In this document: positions 27,233 to 35,089 of the stretch, piece by piece | How positions within the stretch are numbered: the first letter of the stretch is position 1 | Layout of the letters: the number at the start of each line of letters is the position of its first letter | NCBI GenBank assembly: GCA_903919455.1 | Contig: CAIXIJ010000115.1 | Location: forward strand, 1 to 64,000 | Direction: 5' to 3' | Source: an uncultured Acidimicrobiaceae bacterium | GTDB taxonomy: Bacteria > Actinomycetota > Acidimicrobiia > Acidimicrobiales > Ilumatobacteraceae | Length of the DNA stretch: 64,000 nucleotides | Translations under genes and position numbers: made by a program | The notes under the pieces: model-generated | Told to the model about the DNA's origin: nothing | Databases searched by the model: none | The model's input: only the letters and a program-made list of their open reading frames with translations

Positions 27233-28042
27233 ATGAGCGAAGCGAACGACGCAGCGAAGGTGGCTGGAGCTTCCGGCTCTGGCCACCCGCTGCGTCTTCG
27301 CGCGCTCAGCCATACCTACCGAACCGAGCGCGGGGCCACCCACGCGGTTGGGCCCATCGATCTCGAGGTCGCTCCAGGCGAGTTCCTCTCGCTGCTCGGG
27401 CCCAGCGGATGCGGCAAGACCACACTGCTGCAGATACTCGCCGGCTTCGTGCACCCGAGCGACGGGAGCGTTCTGCTCGGCGACCAGCCGGTCACTGCCC
27501 CCGCGGCCGACCGCGGCGTGGTCTTCCAGCAGTCGTCGGCGTTGCTGCCGTGGCGCAGCGTGCGCCAGAACGTCGAACTCGGCTTACAACTTGCTGGGGC
27601 AAACAAGGCCGCTCGGCGCACTCGCGCCGATGCTGAACTCGACCGGGTCGGCCTCACCGACTTCGCCGATCGCCCCGTGTACGAATTGTCGGGCGGCATG
27701 CAGCAGCGGGTGCAGATCGCCAGGGTCCTGGCCAATGACCCGGAACTGCTCCTGATGGACGAGCCGTTCGGCGCGCTCGACGCGATGACCCGCGAGCATC
27801 TGCAGGGCGAACTCCGCCACCTGTGGCGCACCACCGGTCGAACGATGGTGCTCATCACCCACAGCGTCGAAGAGGCCGTGGCGTTGGGAAGTCGCGTGCT
27901 GGTGATGAGCCCTCGGCCCGGCCGCATCGTCTTCGACGAGCCATCACCGTTCGCGAACAGCGACCGCCCGCTCAGCGTCATGCTCGACGACCCCGACTTC
28001 CATGAGGAATGCAGGCGAGTTCGTGCTGCCATTGAGCACTGA
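27233..28042 (+). CDS. tauB: taurine/sulfonate-type ABC transporter ATP-binding protein
   Basis: A 269-residue ATPase. Walker A is LGPSGCGKTTLLQILAG, the Q-loop is VFQQSSALLPWRSVRQNV, the signature is ELSGGMQQRVQIARVL, Walker B is LLLMDEPFGALDAMTRE, and the H-loop is LITHSVEEAV. VFQ..ALLPWR is typical of the TauB/SsuB/NrtD group. Start is ATG 27233, 13 bases after tauA. It completes the importer. An extra TTG codon directly upstream is possible but not needed. Confidence 0.9.
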   Translation: MSEANDAAKVAGASGSGHPLRLRALSHTYRTERGATHAVGPIDLEVAPGEFLSLLGPSGCGKTTLLQILAGFVHPSDGSVLLGDQPVTAPAADRGVVFQQSSALLPWRSVRQNVELGLQLAGANKAARRTRADAELDRVGLTDFADRPVYELSGGMQQRVQIARVLANDPELLLMDEPFGALDAMTREHLQGELRHLWRTTGRTMVLITHSVEEAVALGSRVLVMSPRPGRIVFDEPSPFANSDRPLSVMLDDPDFHEECRRVRAAIEH

Positions 28043-28051
28043 CCAGAACGA

Positions 28052-28082
28052 TTGAGCACGGCTCGGGAACCCGCCCTAGCAT
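28052..28082 (+). promoter_or_regulatory. putative promoter for the acyl-CoA dehydrogenase gene
   Basis: TTGAGC at 28052-28057 and TAGCAT at 28077-28082 are separated by 19 bases. TAGCAT lies eight bases before ATG 28091. ATTGAGCAC also occurs 20 bases earlier at 28031-28039, at the end of tauB, giving a 9-base direct repeat. Confidence 0.35.
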
Positions 28083-28090
28083 TCGCATCG

Positions 28091-29191
28091 ATGGACTTTT
28101 CTTGGACGAGCGAGCAGATCGCACTTCGCACCGAAGCGGCCCGCGTCGCCCACGACGCAGTGGCGAGATTCGGCCGCTCCAACGATTCGTGGATCAACGG
28201 CTACTCCAAAGAGTTCTCCAAGGAACTGGCCGCACACGGATGGATCGGCATGACCTGGCCCGACAACCCGTATAGCGGAGTCGCCCGACCGGCCATTGAT
28301 CGCCTCATCGTCGGCGAGGAGATGATCGCCGCTGGCGCGCCCGTTGCGGCCTCTTGGTTCGGCGATCGGCAGATGGGCCCGGCGCTACTCGCGTACGGCA
28401 CACCCGACCAGCAGGCCGCATTCCTTCCCGGGATCGTTGCTGGCGAGACCACGTGGTGCATCGGGATGAGCGAGCCGAACGCCGGCAGCGACCTCGCCAG
28501 CCTCAAGACCACCGCAGATCGCGTCGGTGATCACTTCGTGATCAACGGCCAAAAGATCTGGACCTCGTTCGGCGCAGTCAGCGACTACTGCTATCTGATC
28601 TGCCGCACCAGCAGCGAGGGTCCGCCGCACGCCGGCATCAGCGAAGTGATCGTTCCGATGGATACCCCGGGCATCGAAGTTCGGCCCATCAAGGACATGA
28701 CCACCAACCGCCACTTCTGCGAGGTCTTCTTCACCGATGTACGGGTGCCCGTGGAGAACCTGGTCGGCCAGGAAGGCGGTGCCTTCAAGCAGACCATGCG
28801 TCAACTCGAGCACGAACGCGGAGGCATCGACCGACTGGTCAGCAACCACGCGCTCTATCTGATCGCGGCCGAGCGTGCCGACACCACCGACCCGATCGTC
28901 CGCCAAGAGATTGCTGCGTTGGAGATTGCCTACCGCATCGGGCGAATTCTTGTGGTCCGCGAAGTGCTACGACAGGCGCCCGCCGGCTTCAGCGCCGCCA
29001 CCAAGTGCTTCTGCACCGAGCACGAGGTGCGGGTGGCCAACTTTGTGAGCCGAGTGCTGGGGCCTGAGGCAACGCTCTGGGACGACATCACCAAGGGCCT
29101 TTCCTACGCGCCGGGCTACACGATCATGGGTGGAACCTCCAACGTGATGCGCAACATCCTTGGCGAGCGCGTCCTCGGTCTGCCTCGCTGA
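28091..29191 (+). CDS. acyl-CoA dehydrogenase family protein
   Basis: A 366-residue flavoprotein of the acyl-CoA dehydrogenase family. TWCIGMSEPNAGSDLASL and FVINGQKIWTSFG are the central flavin-binding signature, and the C-terminus has GGTSNVMRNILGERVLGLP. The family catalyses alpha,beta-dehydrogenation of acyl-CoA, but sulfur-compound monooxygenases such as DszC/SfnC-like enzymes share this fold. Its position between a taurine-type importer and an alkylsulfatase-like hydrolase leaves both readings open. Start is ATG 28091 (MDFSWTSEQIALR). An in-frame GTG at 28052 is less likely because of the TAGCAT at eight bases before the ATG. Confidence 0.85.
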   Translation: MDFSWTSEQIALRTEAARVAHDAVARFGRSNDSWINGYSKEFSKELAAHGWIGMTWPDNPYSGVARPAIDRLIVGEEMIAAGAPVAASWFGDRQMGPALLAYGTPDQQAAFLPGIVAGETTWCIGMSEPNAGSDLASLKTTADRVGDHFVINGQKIWTSFGAVSDYCYLICRTSSEGPPHAGISEVIVPMDTPGIEVRPIKDMTTNRHFCEVFFTDVRVPVENLVGQEGGAFKQTMRQLEHERGGIDRLVSNHALYLIAAERADTTDPIVRQEIAALEIAYRIGRILVVREVLRQAPAGFSAATKCFCTEHEVRVANFVSRVLGPEATLWDDITKGLSYAPGYTIMGGTSNVMRNILGERVLGLPR

Positions 29192-29205
29192 CACAACCGG
29201 GCGAC

Positions 29206-29211
29206 TACCGT
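29206..29211 (+). promoter_or_regulatory. putative -10 element for leaderless alkylsulfatase-like gene
   Basis: TACCGT is followed by six bases and ATG 29218. No Shine-Dalgarno is present between the two genes. Confidence 0.35.
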
Positions 29212-29217
29212 CGGCCC

Positions 29218-30528
29218 ATGGCCGACCTTCTTGCGCTGTCCTCGCGGATCATCGATAGCGGACTCACCGATCAACCAGTGAACCGCATCACGAACGAACT
29301 CAGCGAGGTTGCCGCCGACATCGCCATGGTGGAGAGCTTCAGCCATTGCGTCGCCCTGCGCACCGACGATGGCCTCGTGTGCTTCGACTCGTCGGGCGTG
29401 GGCACCGGACAGGCGGTACGTGAGTCGCTGCGCGGTTGGAGCGACCAGCGGGTGAGCCATCTCGTCTACACACATGGTCATGCCGATCACGTGGGCGGCA
29501 GCACCTTCTTCGCCGACGATGCACCCGTGGTAGTGGGCCATGAGAATGTGGCCCACCGGCTGGATCGCTACGACTTCACGAACAACTGGAACCTCATCAT
29601 CAACGCCCGCCAGTTCGGCGGTGTGCCCGGCGAACTGAACCTCTCGGTGGGCGCTGGCATGAACGTGGAGGTGAACCCGAAGGCGCGTCGGTTCCTGCCA
29701 TCCAGCACATTGCGGCCCAGCGACACCTTTGCGACGAGCCGCACATTGCACGTGGGAGGCCAACAGATTGAGTTGAACCACGCGCGAGGCGAGACCGACG
29801 ATCACCTGTGGGCGTGGCTGCCCGAACGCAAGACGCTGATGACCGGCGACTTCCTCATCTGGAACTTTCCCAATGCCGGCAACCCACAGAAGGTGCAGCG
29901 CTACCCCATCGAATGGGCTGCTGCGCTTCGCGCCATGATCGACAAGGGTCCGGAGCTGTTGCTGCCAGCGCATGGCCTTCCCATCGAGGGCCGAGAGCGC
30001 GTCGCACGCGTGCTCGACGACGTGGCCACCGCGTTGGAGAACCTCGTTGCCGACGTCGTGGCGATGATGAACACCGGCGAGACGCTCGACACCATCATCC
30101 ACACCGTGAAGGTGCCAGCCGAGACCCTCGCCAAGCCGTACCTGCGTCCGCTGTACGACGAGCCCGAGTTCGTAGTGCGTGGCATCTGGCGACAGTTCGG
30201 AGGTTGGTGGGACGGCGCAGCGTCGCGCCTCAAGCCCTCCCCCGACGCCCACCTGGCGTCGGCACTGGCCCAGCTCGCCGGAGGCGCCGATGCAGTACTC
30301 CGGCGAGCCGAGGCAGCGGCGTCCGAAGGTGACCTTCGACTGGCATGCCACCTCGCCGACCTTGCCGGATGGGCATCACCGGACGACCCCACCATTCATG
30401 CCGGACGATCTGCGATCTACATCGCGCGCCGCAAAGCAGAGCCCAGCCTTATGGCCAAGGGCATCTTCGCTGCGGCAGCCAAGGAGAGCCAACTGATCGT
30501 GGAGCGCGAAGCCCTTACGAACGACTGA
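29218..30528 (+). CDS. alkylsulfatase-like metallo-beta-lactamase hydrolase
   Basis: A 436-residue protein. The N-terminal MBL domain has LVYTHGHADHVGG (HxHxDH), a second metal-side motif NHARGETDDHLWAW, then LMTGDFL and LLPAHGLPI. The second half has PLYDEPEFVVRGIWRQFGGW followed by WDGAASRLKPSP, which matches the dimerisation region of SdsA1-type alkylsulfatases, and a short SCP2-like end. Those enzymes release sulfate from alkyl sulfate esters. It lacks a signal peptide, unlike secreted SdsA1, and is shorter than the usual 600-plus residues. The last 14 bases overlap the convergent EamA gene. Confidence 0.75.
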   Translation: MADLLALSSRIIDSGLTDQPVNRITNELSEVAADIAMVESFSHCVALRTDDGLVCFDSSGVGTGQAVRESLRGWSDQRVSHLVYTHGHADHVGGSTFFADDAPVVVGHENVAHRLDRYDFTNNWNLIINARQFGGVPGELNLSVGAGMNVEVNPKARRFLPSSTLRPSDTFATSRTLHVGGQQIELNHARGETDDHLWAWLPERKTLMTGDFLIWNFPNAGNPQKVQRYPIEWAAALRAMIDKGPELLLPAHGLPIEGRERVARVLDDVATALENLVADVVAMMNTGETLDTIIHTVKVPAETLAKPYLRPLYDEPEFVVRGIWRQFGGWWDGAASRLKPSPDAHLASALAQLAGGADAVLRRAEAAASEGDLRLACHLADLAGWASPDDPTIHAGRSAIYIARRKAEPSLMAKGIFAAAAKESQLIVEREALTND

Positions 30529-31357
30529 GCGTTACCAGCACCAACGCGAATACCGCGAGCACGAGACCGAGCGCCTGCCACCTGGTGATGCGTTCTTTGT
30601 CCACCACGAACGCCAACGTCACCGTGCTTGCGGGATACAGCGAGGCCACCACGGCAACCACGCTGAGCAGGCCGTCGCGCACCGCCACCATGTACAGCCA
30701 ATTGGCCCCCATGTCGAAAACGCCGGCAAGCACTGCAATCCGCATCGACGCCATGTGCCGTATCGGCCGAATGCGCCCTACCAATGCAACACCCAACAGC
30801 AACGGAACCGACGCCACACGGGCAATCACCAACGGCCACAGTCCGGAGTTCGGGTCCGCGTGATCGAAGGCAACGAACATCAGCCCGAAGCAGGCACCCG
30901 ACCCCGCCGCGAGCGCAACGATGCGCGGCGGCGTGTGATGTCGATGCCCTCCGAGCGCGCCGCTCACCAGGGCGACCGCCGAGATGGCAACGGCAATCCC
31001 GCACAAGGCGAGGACCGATGGACGTTCACCGGAGATCAGTGCCGCCACCACCGGCAATCCAGCGCCCACCACTGCACTGGTGGGTGCCACCACTGCGACG
31101 TCACCGTGGGCGAAACCGTGGTACAGGCTGGCGATACCGATGGCCCCGACGATGCCACCGAACGACATCCACCACCATGTGGACACGCCCGGCGACGCCG
31201 TACCCATGCCGATGGTGACTGCGATCACCAGCACAAAGCTGACCATCTGGCCGGTAGCAGCCACGATGACGCTGTGCTGCACCCTGCTGGCCCGGCCGCC
31301 GAACCAGTCTCCTACGCCGTAGACCACCGCAGATGCGAGAGCGAGCAGGACGGGCAC
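30515..31357 (-). CDS. EamA/DMT family transporter
   Basis: A 280-residue membrane protein with about ten hydrophobic helices in two homologous halves, as in drug/metabolite transporters. The first half starts LLALASAVVYGVGDWFGGRA, and SLYHGFAHGDVAVVAPTSAV is typical of the group. It probably exports a small metabolite. Start is GTG 31357. It lies 43 bases downstream of the small sigma-partner gene, on the same strand, so it may belong to that transcript. It overlaps the alkylsulfatase-like gene tail to tail. Confidence 0.82.
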   Translation of the reverse strand: MPVLLALASAVVYGVGDWFGGRASRVQHSVIVAATGQMVSFVLVIAVTIGMGTASPGVSTWWWMSFGGIVGAIGIASLYHGFAHGDVAVVAPTSAVVGAGLPVVAALISGERPSVLALCGIAVAISAVALVSGALGGHRHHTPPRIVALAAGSGACFGLMFVAFDHADPNSGLWPLVIARVASVPLLLGVALVGRIRPIRHMASMRIAVLAGVFDMGANWLYMVAVRDGLLSVVAVVASLYPASTVTLAFVVDKERITRWQALGLVLAVFALVLVTLSRS

Positions 31358-31400
31358 GGGCCACAGTCAACCATGGCGCCCACTCCACTTCATCGACGCG

Positions 31401-31556
31401 TCATCGAGGCGCGTGTTGAGCCTCTGCAGCAATGGCAACAGCGACGGCGTCCTCAAGGCTGGGATCGGGCTCCAGCCAGAGGGACTCGTCGGCAAAGATC
31501 TTTTCGTAGTGGGAGATGATGGCGAACTCTGACGGGGTGAGTTCTTGGGCCGGCAT
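31401..31556 (-). CDS. 51-residue protein downstream of ECF sigma factor
   Basis: A short gene starting at ATG 31556 (MPAQELTPSEFAIISHYEKI). GGAGGA lies on the minus strand at 31563-31568, seven bases before that ATG, an ideal ribosome binding site; the ATG at 31562 is too close to it. The product is strongly acidic and probably helical (FADESLWLEPDPSLEDAVAV). It follows the sigma factor by 52 bases on the same strand. An acidic small partner could act as an anti-sigma or activator peptide; this is inference. No family is recognised. Confidence 0.6.
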   Translation of the reverse strand: MPAQELTPSEFAIISHYEKIFADESLWLEPDPSLEDAVAVAIAAEAQHAPR

Positions 31557-31608
31557 GGGCATTCCTCCATCGGGCTCAGTAGTTCTACGACGCGAAGGCC
31601 GGTTTGGT

Positions 31609-32163
31609 TCACTCAGCCTTGGAACGCAGAAAACCGAGCTGTACTGCCAATGCCTTATAGGCGCGAAAGGACCGACTCTTCACCGTGCCGAGCGGCAGTC
31701 CGAGTGCGTCGGCGATCTCCTGCTGGGTGTACCCCTCGAGATGCTGGAGACGAACCACTTCCTGGTCCTCCTTCGGCAGAGCATCGACAGCCAACCGAAC
31801 CTGGGCAACTTCCCATGCCTCCGTCTCATTGAACGGATGGCTCACAAGAGCGTCATCGGAGGGGTCGACGAACTCCAATGGAGTGCTGGGCCGCCTTCCT
31901 TCCCTGCGAGCCACGTCGATGGCCACCCGCCTGGCGATGGTGACCAGCCAGGGTGCGATATCGCGATCGATGTCGAGCCCCGAGGACGCTCTCCACGCCT
32001 GCACGAAGGTCTGCTGCGTGGCCTCCTCGGCAAGTTCGCGATGCCGAAGCGTCTGCATGCACACGGAGGTGACGAGCGATGAGTACCGCCGGTAGACGGC
32101 GCGAACCGCCTGTTCGTCGCCACGCTGAAACGCCTGGAAGGTCTTGGCGTCGAGCGAGTCCAC
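31609..32163 (-). CDS. ECF RNA polymerase sigma factor
   Basis: A 184-residue ECF sigma factor. Region 2 is about residues 12-90 (YRRYSSLVTSVCMQTLRHRE, then EEATQQTFVQAWRASSGLD), and region 4 is about 115-175 with the helix-turn-helix YTQQEIADALGLPLGTVKSR. Start is GTG 32163; the frame is open to 32655 without homology. A promoter-like TTGTGC-N17-TAGGTT lies just upstream with TAGGTT seven bases from the GTG. It is divergent from a double-PAS protein and followed by a 51-residue gene. No zinc-binding anti-sigma gene is adjacent, so control may be through the small protein or the PAS protein. Confidence 0.9.
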   Translation of the reverse strand: MDSLDAKTFQAFQRGDEQAVRAVYRRYSSLVTSVCMQTLRHRELAEEATQQTFVQAWRASSGLDIDRDIAPWLVTIARRVAIDVARREGRRPSTPLEFVDPSDDALVSHPFNETEAWEVAQVRLAVDALPKEDQEVVRLQHLEGYTQQEIADALGLPLGTVKSRSFRAYKALAVQLGFLRSKAE

Positions 32164-32170
32164 GCCAGCC

Positions 32171-32199
32171 AACCTACTCAGGCGATGAACACTGCACAA
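32171..32199 (-). promoter_or_regulatory. putative promoter of ECF sigma gene, leaderless
   Basis: On the minus strand TTGTGC (32194-32199), 17 bases, then TAGGTT (32171-32176), then seven bases to GTG 32163. No Shine-Dalgarno is present. Confidence 0.4.
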
Positions 32200-32244
32200 T
32201 TGCCCTTTGGGGCATAGGACCAAGCCACCAGGCCAGCGGCTCAC

Positions 32245-32272
32245 TATCCTTGCGCCAACCGGACAAGGAGGT
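32245..32272 (+). promoter_or_regulatory. -10-like element and strong ribosome binding site of the PAS gene
   Basis: TATCCT at 32245-32250 is followed by AAGGAGGT at 32265-32272, a full complement to the 16S 3' end, five bases before ATG 32278. This is the strongest Shine-Dalgarno in the window and contrasts with the leaderless pattern of the divergent sigma gene. Confidence 0.5.
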
Positions 32273-32277
32273 GGGAC

Positions 32278-33009
32278 ATGGCGAACTACGAGACCGGCAG
32301 CGTTGCTGCGTTCGAAGAAGTTGTTCTTCGTCACAGCGCCGATGCAGCGATGCTGCTCCACCCCCGCGACGGCGTGGTCTACGCCAGTCCGGCGATGGCG
32401 CATGTGATCGGTATCGACCCTGCCGACTTCCTGGGCAAATTCGCAGGCGAGTGGGTGCATCCTGACGATGTCGGGTCCGCCATCGAACATCGGCGACAGG
32501 CAACAACCGCCGGCCATAGCGGTCCGGCACTGATTCGCGGTCGCCACGGTGACGGCACGTTCCATTGGTTCGAAGCGGAGTGGTGGTACCTCTCCACCGA
32601 GCACACCGTGATGCACCTGCGCGATGCGCATCGCAACCACACCGCCATCGAACACATGTCTCGAGAATTGGGCTTAGCTCGCGCCATCCTCGAGTACAGC
32701 GACGAGTTGGTAATCGTGGTCCAGTCCGAATGGCGAGTTGCACAGAGCAGTCCTTCGTGCACCGCGGTACTGGCCACGTCTCACTCCGATCTCGAGGGCA
32801 AGGACTGGCGCGGTTTCGTGCATCCCGACGACCACGAATCGCTCCTTACCGCCATGCAGCGTTCGAGCGCTTCGAAGTCGTCCGCAATTCGAGTTCAGGT
32901 GCGCTTCAGGCACCGAACGAACGTGTGGTTTGCCGTCCAGTGCACTGTGCGAGACCTCACGAACGACCCCCGAGTGGGCGGTCACATGATTCACGCTGCA
33001 GTTGCCTGA
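32278..33009 (+). CDS. double PAS domain protein
   Basis: A 243-residue protein made of two PAS_3-like domains. The first is about residues 12-120 (LLHPRDGVVYASPAMAHVIG, then WVHPDDVGSAIEHRRQ, then GTFHWFEAEWWY). The second is about 130-240 (DWRGFVHPDDHESLLTAMQR and FRHRTNVWFAVQCTVRDLT). There is no kinase, cyclase, HTH or other output domain, so it must act through a partner. Divergence from an ECF sigma factor 114 bases away suggests it could sense a ligand or redox state for that system. No membrane segment is seen. Confidence 0.82.
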   Translation: MANYETGSVAAFEEVVLRHSADAAMLLHPRDGVVYASPAMAHVIGIDPADFLGKFAGEWVHPDDVGSAIEHRRQATTAGHSGPALIRGRHGDGTFHWFEAEWWYLSTEHTVMHLRDAHRNHTAIEHMSRELGLARAILEYSDELVIVVQSEWRVAQSSPSCTAVLATSHSDLEGKDWRGFVHPDDHESLLTAMQRSSASKSSAIRVQVRFRHRTNVWFAVQCTVRDLTNDPRVGGHMIHAAVA

Positions 33010-33022
33010 ATCAGACGTCGAG

Positions 33023-33096
33023 TGGGCGTGACGGGGCTCGAACCCGGGACCTCCACCGTGTCATGGTGGCGCTCTAACCAACTGAGCTACACGCCC
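33023..33096 (-). tRNA. tRNA-Val (anticodon GAC)
   Basis: A full cloverleaf on the minus strand. The acceptor stem is GGGCGTG/CACGCCC, the D-arm is GCTC/GAGC, the anticodon stem is CCACC/GGTGG with loop ATGACAC (anticodon GAC), and the T-loop is TTCGAGC. The discriminator is A at 33023 and CCA is not encoded. The outer T-stem pair is C:U, a mismatch. The gene is alone between the PAS gene and the GGDEF-EAL gene. Confidence 0.93.
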
Positions 33097-33269
33097 TCGA
33101 TTGCGGGCCAACGCTACCCCAGCAGGTCGTCTGCGCCAACGTTGTCGAGCGCGTAAACAGCAACCGGACACGACCACCCGACGTGCTGGAACCTCACACT
33201 CTGCACCGCTGCCACCGGCGCGGCAATCGCCACATCATGTTCCGATCAAAGCCCTTCCGGATACGTCAG

Positions 33270-33283
33270 GACTTGCGCAAGTC
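33270..33283. repeat. 14-bp perfect palindrome upstream of GGDEF-EAL gene
   Basis: GACTTGCGCAAGTC reads the same on both strands and lies 50 bases before ATG 33334. It is a candidate operator. A 14-base palindrome is expected a few times by chance in a window this size, so position is the main argument. Confidence 0.35.
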
Positions 33284-33333
33284 GTGCCGATGACCAGAAT
33301 GCAAGCAGACCAGCCGAGTGGCAGGAGAGCCGA

Positions 33334-35079
33334 ATGATCCGATTGATCGGTCGCACATCACATGCCAACACCACTCCCGACATGTCAATGGCGACCCTCG
33401 ACGAGGGCGCAGCACTCCTCGATGCCGTGCTGGAATCCGCACGAGCCGAAATCGCCGTGGCCGACGAATCCGGCGTGATCATTGCCACCAACAGCGCATT
33501 CCGTCGGCACTTCTTCCGCGACGGCGACCCCACTGGAATGCGCCTGGACCAACTCGTAGCACAGACCGACCAGCAACCGATGCTCGACATGCTGCACCTA
33601 CTTGCAGGCGCGCTGCACGGGTCCACCGAGCTCAGCATGTTCTCTCGCGAGACATTCCTCGACACCGATCGCTGGTACGAGGTGACGGCTGCATCGCTCG
33701 GCGATCACCCTGGTGCCGTACTGCGCGCTCACGACGTCACTGAACTCGTTCACGCGTCGCAGAACGGCAGTCATAGCCGAACACAGGACGTCCTCACCGG
33801 AGTGCTCACCGAGCAGGGCCTACGCGACGCGCTTCGCCAGGAAATGGTCCGGGCGCTCACCACTCGCTGTGTGGTGATGCTCGACATCGATCAGTTCAGC
33901 GTGATCCGCCAGACGCTCGGCTACGAAGCCGCCGATGAAACCGTTCGACAGGTGGCATTGAGCCTTCAGCGGCACGTGCCCCAGGGCGGTCACCTCGCAC
34001 GCATGATGGGCGACGAGTTCTGCATCACCTTCGAACCTCAAAGCGTGCTCGATGTGGACCAGGTGTCGTCGGCGCTTCGCGACGCGGTTCGCCAGCCCAT
34101 GACCATTCGTGGCCGCAGCGTGCGCATCACTGCGTCGGTCGGCATCACCATGACCGACCCGGACGCCAACCTCGATCTGGCGATGCAGCACGCCGAACTG
34201 GCGATGCAGGAAGCTGGCAAGCGCGGCGGCAATCGCTGTGTGGTGTACGCCCCTGAGCTCGCCGAGCCGCAAGAGGGCATGATGCGATTGTGGAACGCAC
34301 TGCGCAGCGCACTCCAGTTCCGCCAGATGGAAGTGTGGTTCCAGCCCGTGGTGAGCCTGGCAACCGATCGCCCGGTGGCGGCCGAGGCACTCTGCCGCTG
34401 GCACCACCCTCAGTTCGGCGACATCGCTCCCGGCGTCTTCATCCCGATTGCCGAACGGAACTCCGAGATCCTGAACATCGGTTCGTTCGTGCATGGCCGG
34501 TCCGCCGAGGTGATGAACGTATTGCGCTCCAGCCGCACCACCTCGCTCGGCAACTTTCAGATCTCGGTGAATGCATCGCCGAATGAACTGGCGTGGCCAG
34601 AATTTGCAAAGAACATGCTGGCCCGCATCAAGGCCAACGATGCGCTGCCGGAGTGGTTCGCGCTCGAGGTCACCGAGAAGGCTCTACAGCAGCGAGATCC
34701 CAATGTCATGGTGAACCTACAGATCATTCGTGATGCCGGCGTCACCATCTCGTTGGACGACTTCGGCACTGGCTACTCGTCGCTCGAGCGGCTTCGAGAC
34801 CTCCCGGTGGACCGCGTGAAGATCGATCGCACCTTCGTTGCCACGCTGATGGAGAACGAGCGCACAGAACGGCTGATCGCAGCCATCATCACGCTGGCCG
34901 ACGAACTCGGCATCGATACGGTCGCTGAAGGCGTCGAGACCAGCGAGCAAGCCGCCAAGCTGCGGTCGCTCGGCTGCAAGTCTGCACAAGGTTTCCTCTT
35001 CGCTCCCGCCGTTCCCGACAGCGAACTGGTGGCAGTGCTACGCGATCTCTCCACTGCCAGCGCCCGCCGGCCCTGGTGA
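33334..35079 (+). CDS. GGDEF-EAL cyclic-di-GMP protein, probably phosphodiesterase
   Basis: A 581-residue protein. Residues about 22-140 form a PAS-like sensor (ARAEIAVADESGVIIATNSA). Residues 150-305 are a GGDEF domain whose signature is MGDEF (225-229), and the nucleotide-binding IND position reads IRQ, so cyclase activity is doubtful. Residues 320-575 are an EAL domain with Q337, EAL at 351-353, N413, E445, DDFGTG at 475-480, K496, E532 and Q552, all expected catalytic positions. It probably hydrolyses c-di-GMP with GTP or c-di-GMP sensing by the degenerate GGDEF. GGAGAG precedes the ATG. No membrane segment is seen. Confidence 0.9.
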   Translation: MIRLIGRTSHANTTPDMSMATLDEGAALLDAVLESARAEIAVADESGVIIATNSAFRRHFFRDGDPTGMRLDQLVAQTDQQPMLDMLHLLAGALHGSTELSMFSRETFLDTDRWYEVTAASLGDHPGAVLRAHDVTELVHASQNGSHSRTQDVLTGVLTEQGLRDALRQEMVRALTTRCVVMLDIDQFSVIRQTLGYEAADETVRQVALSLQRHVPQGGHLARMMGDEFCITFEPQSVLDVDQVSSALRDAVRQPMTIRGRSVRITASVGITMTDPDANLDLAMQHAELAMQEAGKRGGNRCVVYAPELAEPQEGMMRLWNALRSALQFRQMEVWFQPVVSLATDRPVAAEALCRWHHPQFGDIAPGVFIPIAERNSEILNIGSFVHGRSAEVMNVLRSSRTTSLGNFQISVNASPNELAWPEFAKNMLARIKANDALPEWFALEVTEKALQQRDPNVMVNLQIIRDAGVTISLDDFGTGYSSLERLRDLPVDRVKIDRTFVATLMENERTERLIAAIITLADELGIDTVAEGVETSEQAAKLRSLGCKSAQGFLFAPAVPDSELVAVLRDLSTASARRPW

Positions 35080-35089
35080 CCGCGCTGCG

